64,000 bases of DNA, taken from contig JAWUYY010000008.1 of the NCBI GenBank assembly GCA_034110565.1, forward strand, positions 62,001 through 126,000, given 5' to 3'. Shown one piece after another: positions 8,681-16,994 of this stretch (its first letter is position 1; each line of letters opens with the position of its first letter). The position numbers were made by a program, and so were the translations under genes. The DNA is from Bermanella sp034110565 (GTDB lineage Bacteria > Pseudomonadota > Gammaproteobacteria > Pseudomonadales > Oceanobacteraceae). The notes beneath the pieces were generated by a model. It had not been told where the DNA came from, made no database searches, and saw only the letters and a list, made by a program, of their open reading frames with translations.

Positions 8681-10084
8681 CTAGGCAAAATAATCCACTA
8701 AGGAATCGCTTTCAAATGCAGTCATACTATCTTCATCGATAAAATCTGAATCAGTCAAGTTTCCATCTCCCCCCATTTCGCCCGCCAATGTTTCGTCTTG
8801 ACCTTGGCCTCCTTGCTGAGCACCTTGCTCGGAAACATTAACATCCGCCAAGTTAATGCCTTGCTGTTCAAGTAACTCTCGCAGTCTTGGCGTTTGAGAT
8901 TCAAGAGCATCACGTACCAATGCGTTATTACTGCCAAACGACACACTCACTTGATCATGCTGCACTTTAATTTTTACTTCCAAAGCACCCAGCTCTGGTG
9001 GGTCTAATTGTATCCGTGCGCTCTGCACACTTTCACTGGCCATGATGCTGATGCGTTTGGCGACTTGATCATTCCACTGAGGATGTTGTGGTGGAATATC
9101 CATTTTATTAAACGCAGCAGATGACTTTTCACTTGCTTGGGCTTGATTTGTCACACTTTGCTCTAACGCCATGGACTTAGTGGTTTGCGAATCTTTCAAC
9201 ATTCCTGGTGTAATATCTGACACGCCTGCTTTTATATCTTGAGGTGACTGCCCTTCAATAGGCTGCGCTAGTGTTGCTGTTGCTGTTAACTCTTTTGCTG
9301 TTGTTAACGTCTTAGGCGCTTCATGAATAGATATTGTTTCAGCATCCAAACCTTCTAGGCTCGCCTCATCTGTCACAGCATCCATGCCTAATTCATCTAG
9401 ATTGAGCATCTTGTTAGCTTGTGCATTCATAGCCGTAGTAGGACTCACCGCTTGCTCAGTTGGAGCCACTACCTTCGCGGCATTAGCTTGCAACTGTGTA
9501 TCCACTCCAACACTTATGGTTTTATTGAGTGCCGTATTATTTCCTGCCTCAATTTGTCCTTTTGTATCACCATCCTCTGTTAACTCCGTACCTGCTAAGC
9601 CATCTTGAGGCTTGCCTGCCGGTTGAACATGAGGCTGGGCACGGCGCAAGCTTTCAAGATATTGCAAACCTTCAGGTGGGTCAGTTTCAGCTGTTTGAGT
9701 AATGGGTGTTTGTAATGGTTGTGTATAAAGCACATCAGAACTATTGGCCCCCTCATTTGCAATATTGACAGCATGCTCTAAAGCCAAAGGACCAATAAAA
9801 TCGGGATCCACTGTCTCTATACTACTTTCAACAGGTTGTAACTCTTGAGGCAAATAAGCGGCAAACTCTTGCCCTGTCGGCAAAGGCGATAACTCACTTG
9901 CCATTTGCAGTTGCTGAAAAAAACTTAAGCCATTTTCAGCCTGATCTAAATCAGCCGTAGGAGAGATAACCCCTTGAAGAGGGCTCAATGCCCCGCTTTT
10001 ACTGGGCATACCCTGTGACAAAGGACTGGTTTGAGTAGCTTGTGTGCTAGGCGCGATAAGGGCGAATAAAGGTGACGCTGGCAT
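8681..10084 (-). CDS. fliK: Flagellar hook-length control protein FliK
   Basis: FliK measures hook length and triggers the FlhB specificity switch. The protein is about 467 residues. It has a long low-complexity Ala/Gln/Ser/Thr-rich N-terminal region and the conserved C-terminal domain containing QLDPPELGALEVKIKV and ESQTPRLRELLEQQGI. The frame extends to a TTG at 10096, but I choose the ATG at 10084 (MPASPLF), which is the first ATG in frame. It is preceded by its own sigma-54 promoter and by the hptB-like gene. Confidence 0.9.
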   Translation of the reverse strand: MPASPLFALIAPSTQATQTSPLSQGMPSKSGALSPLQGVISPTADLDQAENGLSFFQQLQMASELSPLPTGQEFAAYLPQELQPVESSIETVDPDFIGPLALEHAVNIANEGANSSDVLYTQPLQTPITQTAETDPPEGLQYLESLRRAQPHVQPAGKPQDGLAGTELTEDGDTKGQIEAGNNTALNKTISVGVDTQLQANAAKVVAPTEQAVSPTTAMNAQANKMLNLDELGMDAVTDEASLEGLDAETISIHEAPKTLTTAKELTATATLAQPIEGQSPQDIKAGVSDITPGMLKDSQTTKSMALEQSVTNQAQASEKSSAAFNKMDIPPQHPQWNDQVAKRISIMASESVQSARIQLDPPELGALEVKIKVQHDQVSVSFGSNNALVRDALESQTPRLRELLEQQGINLADVNVSEQGAQQGGQGQDETLAGEMGGDGNLTDSDFIDEDSMTAFESDSLVDYFA

Positions 10085-10118
10085 AATAAAACCCAAATGA
10101 TTCTTAGATATTGGGAAA

Positions 10119-10136
10119 TTGCAATGCTTAGGCCAA
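10119..10136 (-). promoter_or_regulatory. Sigma-54 promoter of fliK
   Basis: The minus strand reads TTGGCCTAAGCATTGCAAT, with GG (10133-10134) and GC (10121-10122) separated by 10 bases. It lies in the short gap between the stop of the Hpt gene and the fliK start, so fliK can be transcribed separately from the upstream module. Confidence 0.78.
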
Positions 10137-10147
10137 TTTTGAAAAGA

Positions 10148-10480
10148 CTACTTTAATTGTTGTAATTCAGCCTTAACAAGGGTGAATTCTTCTTGTATTT
10201 TTTCGAAGGTATAAGGGACACTATCCAGTTCTTGAGCTCGACCAGCATCTTCTACTTTTTTAAACAATGCAGATAACGCTTCAGCACAAATGTTAGCGCT
10301 AGAGCCTTTTAAACTGTGAGCGACTTCGGCTACTTGATGGCAGTCATTGGCATTAATGGCTTTTTTCAATGCTTTGAATTTATTGTCACTGTCTTGAAGG
10401 TATGTCAGAACAAGGTCGTTGAACCCTTCTTCCATGACATCTTTCAGTTCTTGTATTTGCGCCATATTCAAATGCGACAT
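10148..10480 (-). CDS. hptB: Hpt-domain phosphotransfer protein, HptB-like
   Basis: This is a 110-residue single-domain histidine phosphotransfer protein. The phospho-accepting His is residue 55 in VAHSLKGSSAN. GAGGAG lies 8 bases before the ATG. It sits 5 bases after the HsbR-like gene and completes an HsbA-HsbR-HptB-like set. In Pseudomonas aeruginosa, HptB relays phosphate from hybrid kinases to HsbR, which controls HsbA and thereby FlgM and biofilm/motility choice (established knowledge). Orthology here is inferred from domains and context. Confidence 0.8.
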   Translation of the reverse strand: MSHLNMAQIQELKDVMEEGFNDLVLTYLQDSDNKFKALKKAINANDCHQVAEVAHSLKGSSANICAEALSALFKKVEDAGRAQELDSVPYTFEKIQEEFTLVKAELQQLK

Positions 10481-10485
10481 GGTGC

Positions 10486-12195
10486 TTACTCCTCAAATTG
10501 GGTTTGCCAAGACAGGCAAACCTTAACTTTATTACCCTTTTCAAGGTAAGTAAGACTATCGCATAAACTGTATATCAGTGGAATACCTCGGCCGCAGTAG
10601 GCAATATTTTTATCCGAATCGGGACTTATATGGCTATAATCAAACCCCTCTCCGCTGTCTTCAACCGTAATGGTTAATTTTCCACCATCTGCCGTAGGTC
10701 GTAAATCGAATTCGAATTTTACAAACGCATCGCTTAATACCTTTAATGCATCACTTCGTAATCGATAATATTCAGAAAATCCTTCAGCACTATTTTTAAG
10801 TTCTGAACTTAATCCTAAAACACCATGTTCAAGTGCGTTAGAGAACAACTCAGCCATTAATGTATACAATTGCCCGCTTAAATTACGTAAAGCTGGCACA
10901 TCATTTAAAATATTAAGCATGACAGGTAGCGGATTAAACGAGCGCAAGGTGTTATCTCGTAGGGTATACGTCATGCTCCAGTTAGTTGGTCCTGTGATCG
11001 CGCCACTGGATAAATCAATATCCACCTTGCCAATAACTGACTCTTCAACCATAGATAGCTCAAGTAACGTGGTATCGTCATCACGGCCACTTTCGCCTAC
11101 AAACTCATTGACATCATTGATTATTTTATCGAAATATTGATCGCTGTCTTTATGCTCAAAAATTGAAAAAAGCCTGTCTTCACCAAATAATTCACTGTCT
11201 GCATTACGCGCTTCTATAATGCCATCCGACCACATATAAAATTTATCACCAGGCAGAAAATCAAATACTTTTGTTTCAGCATCAAATGCTTGCGACGACA
11301 ATACGCCTAGTGGCAAATGACTCGATTTAACTCGTTCAATCGTACCAGTGGACTGTTGGTATAAACCAAAATCAGGTAAACCACCCATCCATACTTCTAA
11401 TTCTTTTCGCCTAAAACTTAAGTTCACCATGCAAGTACAGCAAAAATAACCAACCGGTAATATTCTTTTAAGCTTAAGATTTATTTCACGAAGAATATCG
11501 GCCATTAAAAAACCTTTGGCCGTCATTCCATAGAAGATTTCAGCTAATGGCATGGCGCCAATCGCTGCCGGTAAACCGTGACCGGTAAAGTCACCTAATA
11601 ATATATGAATGCTACCAGAAGGTTTTCGCGCGGCCAGCAATACATCACCATTGAAAATCGAGAAGGGTGATAGTAAATGTTTGATATTCGGTAAATCTAA
11701 ACAGCCACTGTGCGCCACATTATCATAAACAGCCCTAGCGACTTGTTGTTCATGGCGCATGTGATCATTATTTTCGCGAATAACGTCTCGTTGCTTTTGC
11801 AGAGTGTTATGCATTTTTAGCATTCGACTAAAAGCATTTATTTTGGCTTGTAATATTATTTTATTGTACGGCTTAGACATGAAATCATCGCCACCGCTTT
11901 CTAAGCATGTCGCTAAATCAGATGCTTCTTGAAGGGAGGTTAAGAAGATAATAGGAACCATATCTTCACCGGCAAGCGCTTTAATGGCTTTCGCGGCTTG
12001 CTGCCCATTGAGATTAGGCATTATTACATCAAGTAATATAATGTCGGGTTTTTGCTGTATATACTGCTCTATGGCTTCATTGCCATCAGCAGCCTCACAT
12101 ACTAGATGCCCCATTTTCCTCACAATGGCGCATAGTATCATTCGGTCAGACTGATTATCATCCGCTATGAGTATATTCAGTGGCTTTTCATCCAT
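10486..12195 (-). CDS. hsbR: Response regulator with PP2C phosphatase and HATPase domains, HsbR-like
   Basis: The domains in order are: a receiver (residues about 6-125, phospho-acceptor Asp56 in LLDVIMPN, conserved Lys in SKP), a coiled linker, a PP2C/RsbU-type serine phosphatase (about 170-375, with GDFTGHGLPAAIG and DDDTTLLEL), and a C-terminal GHKL/anti-sigma kinase-type ATPase (about 430-565, with FSNALEHGVL and EDSGEGFD). It would dephosphorylate or phosphorylate the adjacent STAS protein according to receiver state. The start is the ATG at 12195 rather than the upstream TTG, because GAGG lies 6-7 bases before it. Confidence 0.85.
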   Translation of the reverse strand: MDEKPLNILIADDNQSDRMILCAIVRKMGHLVCEAADGNEAIEQYIQQKPDIILLDVIMPNLNGQQAAKAIKALAGEDMVPIIFLTSLQEASDLATCLESGGDDFMSKPYNKIILQAKINAFSRMLKMHNTLQKQRDVIRENNDHMRHEQQVARAVYDNVAHSGCLDLPNIKHLLSPFSIFNGDVLLAARKPSGSIHILLGDFTGHGLPAAIGAMPLAEIFYGMTAKGFLMADILREINLKLKRILPVGYFCCTCMVNLSFRRKELEVWMGGLPDFGLYQQSTGTIERVKSSHLPLGVLSSQAFDAETKVFDFLPGDKFYMWSDGIIEARNADSELFGEDRLFSIFEHKDSDQYFDKIINDVNEFVGESGRDDDTTLLELSMVEESVIGKVDIDLSSGAITGPTNWSMTYTLRDNTLRSFNPLPVMLNILNDVPALRNLSGQLYTLMAELFSNALEHGVLGLSSELKNSAEGFSEYYRLRSDALKVLSDAFVKFEFDLRPTADGGKLTITVEDSGEGFDYSHISPDSDKNIAYCGRGIPLIYSLCDSLTYLEKGNKVKVCLSWQTQFEE

Positions 12196-12217
12196 AGCCG
12201 ACCTCAATTTTCACCAT

Positions 12218-12517
12218 TTATTCGATGGTAAAAAGTTGTTCGAAGTTTGATATCGTCAATATTTTCTTCACATCGGCATTACATCGAGTAATCCGAACAT
12301 TAGCACTTTCACCACCAGCGTGGTCACGTAATAGTAAGAGCATGCCTAAAGCCGAGCTGTCTAAATACGTGGCTTTGGACATATCTATAGTATATTGAGT
12401 AACGCTCGCTCCTGCTTCTTCATAAGCATCACGAAACTCTTGATGGGCACTGAAGTCGAAACGTCCCTCTACGGCAACGGTTAATTCATCGCCTTTAACT
12501 GAAGCATTTATCGGCAT
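12218..12517 (-). CDS. hsbA: STAS-domain anti-sigma factor antagonist, HsbA-like
   Basis: This small STAS protein of about 99 residues has the conserved phosphorylatable serine in YLDSSALGML (around residues 53-57). It is the likely output switch of the HptB-HsbR relay. In P. aeruginosa the phosphorylation state of HsbA decides whether it binds the anti-sigma factor FlgM (motility) or a diguanylate cyclase (biofilm). The frame extends to a GTG at 12553, but AGAGG lies 6 bases before the ATG at 12517, so I place the start there. It is co-directional with hsbR, 22 bases away. Confidence 0.82.
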   Translation of the reverse strand: MPINASVKGDELTVAVEGRFDFSAHQEFRDAYEEAGASVTQYTIDMSKATYLDSSALGMLLLLRDHAGGESANVRITRCNADVKKILTISNFEQLFTIE

Positions 12518-12586
12518 GTCAAACCTCTTATCCCTGTCATAGTAAAACTGCACTTAATTGAGCATAGTAGAAAAAAATGAGTTAGT

Positions 12587-12601
12587 AATGTTTCAAACAT
12601 T
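12587..12601. repeat. Perfect 15-bp palindrome upstream of hsbA-like gene
   Basis: AATGTTTCAAACATT is a perfect inverted repeat, and with its flanking bases it extends to 17 bp. It lies about 70 bases upstream of the hsbA start, between that gene and the small unknown gene. It has the form of a dimeric-repressor operator. A second inverted repeat (GGCTCAA/TTGAGCC, 12634-12651) lies 33 bases away. No function can be assigned. Confidence 0.4.
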
Positions 12602-12690
12602 ATTTTACTGTTTCGCCACAATAGTCCAGATATGGCTCAAATGGTTGAGCCTAAACTCGAAGTACAATGGCCTTCCTCACTCATATCCAA

Positions 12691-12948
12691 TCATGTTATA
12701 TGTTTATCGATACCTAATAATTTGACTGTCATCATTACTTGCTCTGATGGATTTGGCCACGCAAGATTATGATTATCTTTGGCTAATGTTTGATGAAATT
12801 CAAGAAGACGTTGCAACGTTGGAGTATCAACTTTCTCGATATTGGATAACGGCAGGTCTGGCTCAAATAAGCGTGTCATTTGCCTATATTGATTCTCTGC
12901 TTTAGTCATGGCAGAACGAGTAGCTAAATCGGTTTTTTCCATATCCAT
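12691..12948 (-). CDS. Small unknown protein in the flagellar locus
   Basis: This protein of about 85 residues has no family I recognise. It is hydrophilic, with no signal peptide or membrane segment. The C-terminal half contains LLEFHQTLAKDNHNLAWPNP. It lies between fliJ and the HsbA-like gene, in the same direction as both. The frame opens with a TTG at 12957, and the ATG at 12948 is the likelier start, though its ribosome site is weak. Its position suggests a flagellar or signalling accessory role, which is inference only. Confidence 0.6.
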   Translation of the reverse strand: MDMEKTDLATRSAMTKAENQYRQMTRLFEPDLPLSNIEKVDTPTLQRLLEFHQTLAKDNHNLAWPNPSEQVMMTVKLLGIDKHIT

Positions 12949-13033
12949 TACAACCAATCAATCATTTATATCTAAGGTTAGACGCTAAAATACAGGCTGT
13001 AGGACGATTAGACGAAATTTTTTCAATTAATAA

Positions 13034-13483
13034 TCATGAGTTATTAAGACGATGAAGTTGTGCGCCAATTTCATCTAAAAACTTTTGCAGCTGTTGGTTT
13101 TCTGACGCGCTAGCTTGATCATTAAGACGGGTTTCTAACTTTTCATAACTTTTTAATTTTTGATTTAAAGTTTGGTAAATAGCTCGAGCTTTGGCGAGCT
13201 GTTCTTTGAGTTGATAAATATGATTATTTTGCTGCGCAATAGCATCGTCAATTTGATGCATGAAGGATTCAAATTGTTGTATCTGTAAACCAGATACTTG
13301 AACACTGGCTTGTGTCTGAAAATTTTCACGATAATCTTGTTGATAACCTAATAGCGTATTACTTTTCTCTTCTTCGCTGGATAATTTTTGTTGTAAAGCT
13401 CCTATATATGACAGAGCTTCATTCACCCCGTTTTGTGCAATTTGAACCAAGGGTGCTAAACGTTTTGCCCGTTCACGACTCAT
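13034..13483 (-). CDS. fliJ: Flagellar export chaperone FliJ
   Basis: FliJ is a coiled-coil protein that sits inside the FliI hexamer and helps gate export. The 149 residues are almost entirely charged/Gln-rich helix with a heptad character, typical for FliJ. The start overlaps the fliI stop by 4 bases (ATGA). It is recognised by size, coiled-coil composition and position rather than by strong motifs. Confidence 0.9.
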   Translation of the reverse strand: MSRERAKRLAPLVQIAQNGVNEALSYIGALQQKLSSEEEKSNTLLGYQQDYRENFQTQASVQVSGLQIQQFESFMHQIDDAIAQQNNHIYQLKEQLAKARAIYQTLNQKLKSYEKLETRLNDQASASENQQLQKFLDEIGAQLHRLNNS

Positions 13484-14841
13484 GAGGCTACAGTCGCACC
13501 TTGTGGCTGCGCGGTGCGACCAAGGGCTTCATTTAAAATCATACTTAAGCCTTCCATACTTTCTTCAAGCGTAATAGCCTGATCAATATCTTGTGCTAAA
13601 TACGCTTTCATCACTGGGTTTAAACGCACGGCTAAATCCAATTCAGGGTTACTACCTGGGTTATAAGCCCCCACGCTGATCAAATCTTTATTTTGTTGAT
13701 ATAAGCTGTACAGATATTTAAATTTTTGCGCGGCCTTTAAAGTGGGAGGACTCACAATTTGCGGCATGGCTCGACTAATAGAGGCTTCCACATCGATGGC
13801 TGGATACTGCCCTTCTTCGGCTAAACGTCGGCTTAATACAACATGACCGTCTAAAATTGCACGGGCAGAATCCGCAATGGGATCTTGAAGATCATCCCCT
13901 TCGGTCAATACTGTATAAAATGCCGTGATAGAACCGCCCCCTGGAGGACCATTACCTGTGCGCTCAACTAACTTAGGAATTTTAGCAAACACCGATGGCG
14001 GATAACCTTTTGTTGCCGGAGGCTCACCTACAGCTAGTGCTATTTCACGTTGCGCTTGGCCATAGCGAGTCAGGCTATCCATTAATAATAAAACGTCTTT
14101 ACCTTCATCACGAAAATATTCTGCAATGGCGGTACTTAACGACGCCGCTCGCATGCGCATGATTGGGCTATCATCGGCCGGACTTGCAACCACTACCGCT
14201 CGTTTTAATCCTTCTTCACCTAGAATATCTTGAATAAATTCTTGTACTTCTCGACCCCGTTCCCCCACTAAGCCAACGACTACAATATCGGCAGACGTAA
14301 ATCGTGTCATCATGCCTAGCAGCACACTTTTACCTACACCAGAGCCTGCAAATAAACCCATGCGTTGGCCACGACCCACTGTGAGTAGTGCATTAATCGC
14401 TCGAATGCCCACATCCATGGTTTCACGAATAGGCGCTCGGCTCATAGGGTTTATGATCTTTCCTTCTAACGTAATAAATTCATTACTGACAATCTCACCT
14501 AGTCCATCCAGCGGCTGCCCAGCTCCATTCAAGACGCGTCCAAGTAAGCCAAAACCTGCTGGTATTTGATCTCCATCTAAAATAGGAGTGACTTTTGCGC
14601 CCGGTGATAAACCCTGTACAGGTTCAATGGGCATTAAGAAAAATCGTTCTTGATCGAAGCCCACTACCTCTGCTTCGATCGTATCTTTACCCTGCTCAAC
14701 CAAGCAACGATCACCTACCTTGACCTTGCAACCAATAGCTTCCATGGTAAGGCCAACCATGCGTGTTAATCGCCCTGAAACTAAAGGTTCACACTGATAA
14801 TCACTGTGCTCTTTTAACCAGCGAATGGTTTTAAGACTCAT
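13480..14841 (-). CDS. fliI: Flagellum-specific ATPase FliI
   Basis: FliI is the ATPase of the flagellar export apparatus. The Walker A sequence GSGVGKS is at about residues 166-172, and the Walker B strand (DVLLLMDSLTR) and the family signature GYPPSVFAKIPKLVERTG follow. The frame opens at 14865, but I choose the ATG at 14841 (MSLKTIRWL), where GAGG lies 9 bases upstream. That gives about 453 residues and overlaps the end of fliH by 11 bases. The operon continues into fliJ. Confidence 0.96.
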   Translation of the reverse strand: MSLKTIRWLKEHSDYQCEPLVSGRLTRMVGLTMEAIGCKVKVGDRCLVEQGKDTIEAEVVGFDQERFFLMPIEPVQGLSPGAKVTPILDGDQIPAGFGLLGRVLNGAGQPLDGLGEIVSNEFITLEGKIINPMSRAPIRETMDVGIRAINALLTVGRGQRMGLFAGSGVGKSVLLGMMTRFTSADIVVVGLVGERGREVQEFIQDILGEEGLKRAVVVASPADDSPIMRMRAASLSTAIAEYFRDEGKDVLLLMDSLTRYGQAQREIALAVGEPPATKGYPPSVFAKIPKLVERTGNGPPGGGSITAFYTVLTEGDDLQDPIADSARAILDGHVVLSRRLAEEGQYPAIDVEASISRAMPQIVSPPTLKAAQKFKYLYSLYQQNKDLISVGAYNPGSNPELDLAVRLNPVMKAYLAQDIDQAITLEESMEGLSMILNEALGRTAQPQGATVAS

Positions 14842-15877
14842 GAGAATCATCCTCAGGTGAATCATTGTAAGTGGAAGGAGTCTCGTTTGGTGTCAGTGCT
14901 TCATCTTGAGGTTGATCGTCCTCTGACGCTGGTACGTTTTCTTTAGTGTTTAACTCAGATGTTTTTTCAACCGTATTACTGGTTATATTTTCTGACGACT
15001 CTGACTGAGTATTTTGTGGGTCAGAAATCAAGCTTGATTCTTCCGTACTGAACGCAGGTTGAACATCATCTTCTTCATCATTTAAGGATAATTTCAACTG
15101 ATGTCGATATTGTTTTTCAATGTTGGCCCAACGGCTACTTAATGTGAAATCCACTGTGCTATATCGAGTGTGGACACGACAACCACCTGCTTCAATATCA
15201 TCTGAACCATGAGCCACACCATCAAAATCCCCTTGCTCAATAGCCGCTTCAATAAATGCAAGATCTTGTGGGTTGACTTCAATTTTTAATTCGCCGCTGT
15301 CTAATGGCAAAGCATCAAGGGATTTTTCTACAAGCGCTATGATGTGTTCGCTACCTTGACTTAGTTCTTCGGTGATAACGGCTTTTGCAATCGCCAAAAT
15401 AATATCAGGCAGGTTCACATGGAGCTCTTGCTTTTGCTGAACCATTTGTTGCTCAATGGATTCCAGCATGGTTTCTAATTGCTTAGAGTGTTTTTCATTT
15501 TCTTTACTGCCATTTTCAAATGCCTGCTTTTCACCTTGTTCAAAGCCGCTATCAAAACCCAACTTACGGCCTTCTTCTTGACCTCGTTTTAATCCTTCTT
15601 GATAGCCTTCTTCATGACCCAGCTTTTCGCCTTTCTGACGACCTTCAACTAAACCCTGTTCAAGACCTTCATTGCAGGCTTCTTGACGAATGACTTCTAA
15701 CTGCTCTGCGGTGAACGGCTCAACTTCTAGCTCTTCATCCTCAACTAGTACTTCTTCATCATCCTCAACATGCTCTTCATTGTGAACTAGGTGATTAGGC
15801 TCCGTCCAATACGGAAGATTCCAGCGTTTCGAATCTTTCACTTCATTAGCTGGTATACGCTCACGGCGTTCGGTCAT
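14831..15877 (-). CDS. fliH: Flagellar assembly protein FliH
   Basis: FliH is the negative regulator and stator-like partner of the FliI ATPase. The N-terminal part is acidic. Residues about 70-125 carry the Glu/Gln-rich GxxxG repeat typical of FliH (for example EGLEQGLVEGRQKGEKLG). The globular C-terminal domain lies at about 140-258. An unusual acidic tail of about 90 residues (rich in Ser, Glu, Asp, Asn and Thr) follows to residue 348, making it much longer than typical FliH (about 230-270). That tail overlaps the start of fliI. Confidence 0.93.
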   Translation of the reverse strand: MTERRERIPANEVKDSKRWNLPYWTEPNHLVHNEEHVEDDEEVLVEDEELEVEPFTAEQLEVIRQEACNEGLEQGLVEGRQKGEKLGHEEGYQEGLKRGQEEGRKLGFDSGFEQGEKQAFENGSKENEKHSKQLETMLESIEQQMVQQKQELHVNLPDIILAIAKAVITEELSQGSEHIIALVEKSLDALPLDSGELKIEVNPQDLAFIEAAIEQGDFDGVAHGSDDIEAGGCRVHTRYSTVDFTLSSRWANIEKQYRHQLKLSLNDEEDDVQPAFSTEESSLISDPQNTQSESSENITSNTVEKTSELNTKENVPASEDDQPQDEALTPNETPSTYNDSPEDDSHES

Positions 15878-15926
15878 GGTTACTGCACTCTAGAAAAACA
15901 ATTTCATTTAAATATGGCAGCCTAAG

Positions 15927-16994
15927 CTAAACCATCTGCTCGCCACCTGCACCACCCAGTACAATTTCACCCGCATCGGCCATTCGACGTGCAATGGTAA
16001 GGACTTCTTTTTGTGCGCCTTCCACTTCACTCACTTTAACCGGCCCTTTCGCTTCTAAATCGTCACGTAGCAATTCTGCAGCTCGTTTCGACATGTTGCG
16101 GAAAATTTTCTCTTTAAGATCTTCATCTGCACCTTTCAATGCAATGGTTAGTAGATCACCTGATACTTCTCGTAGTAAGGCTTGAATGCCTCGGTCATCC
16201 ACTTCGTTGAGATTCTCAAATACAAACATAAGATCTTGAATTTGTATGCCCAACTCTTCATCCACTTCTTTAATCTGATCAAGTAGCTCGCCACTTAAGG
16301 TGCTATCTAGGTTATTAATAATACCTGCGGATACTTTCACACCACCCATTGCCGTGGTTTGCTGACCTTGATTACCCGAGAATTGTTTCTCAAGAATATC
16401 ATTGAGTTCTTGCAGTGCGGCTGGTTGCACTGCTTGCAATGAGGCAACACGCATCATGATATCTAAGCGTACTTTTTCATCAAAGTTATACAAAATTTCA
16501 GCCGCTTGATCGCTCTCTAAATACGCAATAACAATAGCTTGTATTTGTGGATGCTCATGACGGATGACGTCTGCCACCGCTCGACTTTCCATCCATTTTA
16601 AGGTGTCTAAACCTGTGGTATTACCTCCTAACAAAATACGATCAATTAGACCGCCCGCCTTATCAGCCCCCAGTGCTTGGGTGAGCATATTACGGATGTA
16701 TTCATCCGCGCCTAAACCAAGGCCCGTTTGCCCTGATAAGCTATCGAGAAATTCGGCCACCACCCCTTCGACTTGGGATTGCGTAATATCTTTCAACTGG
16801 GCCATTGTTGCACCGACGGCCTGCACTTCTTTTGGCCCTAGATGCTTAAGTAATTCTGCCGCATCTTTTTCACCTAAGCTCATTAACAAAATAGCGGCAC
16901 GCTGCTTGTGATCTAAGCTAGCAAGCTCACCTTTAGGTGCAGGCACCGGTGGTTGTGCTTGCTCCGGATTTGGATTTTTATCATCCTTCGGCAT
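15927..16994 (-). CDS. fliG: Flagellar motor switch protein FliG
   Basis: FliG is the C-ring protein that interacts with the stators to generate torque. The 355 residues include the conserved EHPQ motif (147-150) of the middle domain and the C-terminal torque region with charged helices (RDDLEAKGPVKVSEVE). A Pro-rich cytosolic N-terminal extension of about 20 residues precedes the FliG-N domain. The start overlaps the fliF end by 14 bases. Confidence 0.97.
   Translation of the reverse strand: MPKDDKNPNPEQAQPPVPAPKGELASLDHKQRAAILLMSLGEKDAAELLKHLGPKEVQAVGATMAQLKDITQSQVEGVVAEFLDSLSGQTGLGLGADEYIRNMLTQALGADKAGGLIDRILLGGNTTGLDTLKWMESRAVADVIRHEHPQIQAIVIAYLESDQAAEILYNFDEKVRLDIMMRVASLQAVQPAALQELNDILEKQFSGNQGQQTTAMGGVKVSAGIINNLDSTLSGELLDQIKEVDEELGIQIQDLMFVFENLNEVDDRGIQALLREVSGDLLTIALKGADEDLKEKIFRNMSKRAAELLRDDLEAKGPVKVSEVEGAQKEVLTIARRMADAGEIVLGGAGGEQMV

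Noticed and set aside
9384..9608. Plus-strand frame with lipoprotein-like start inside fliK
   Set aside because: It is fully inside fliK on the opposite strand and has no ribosome site or homology I can recognise.
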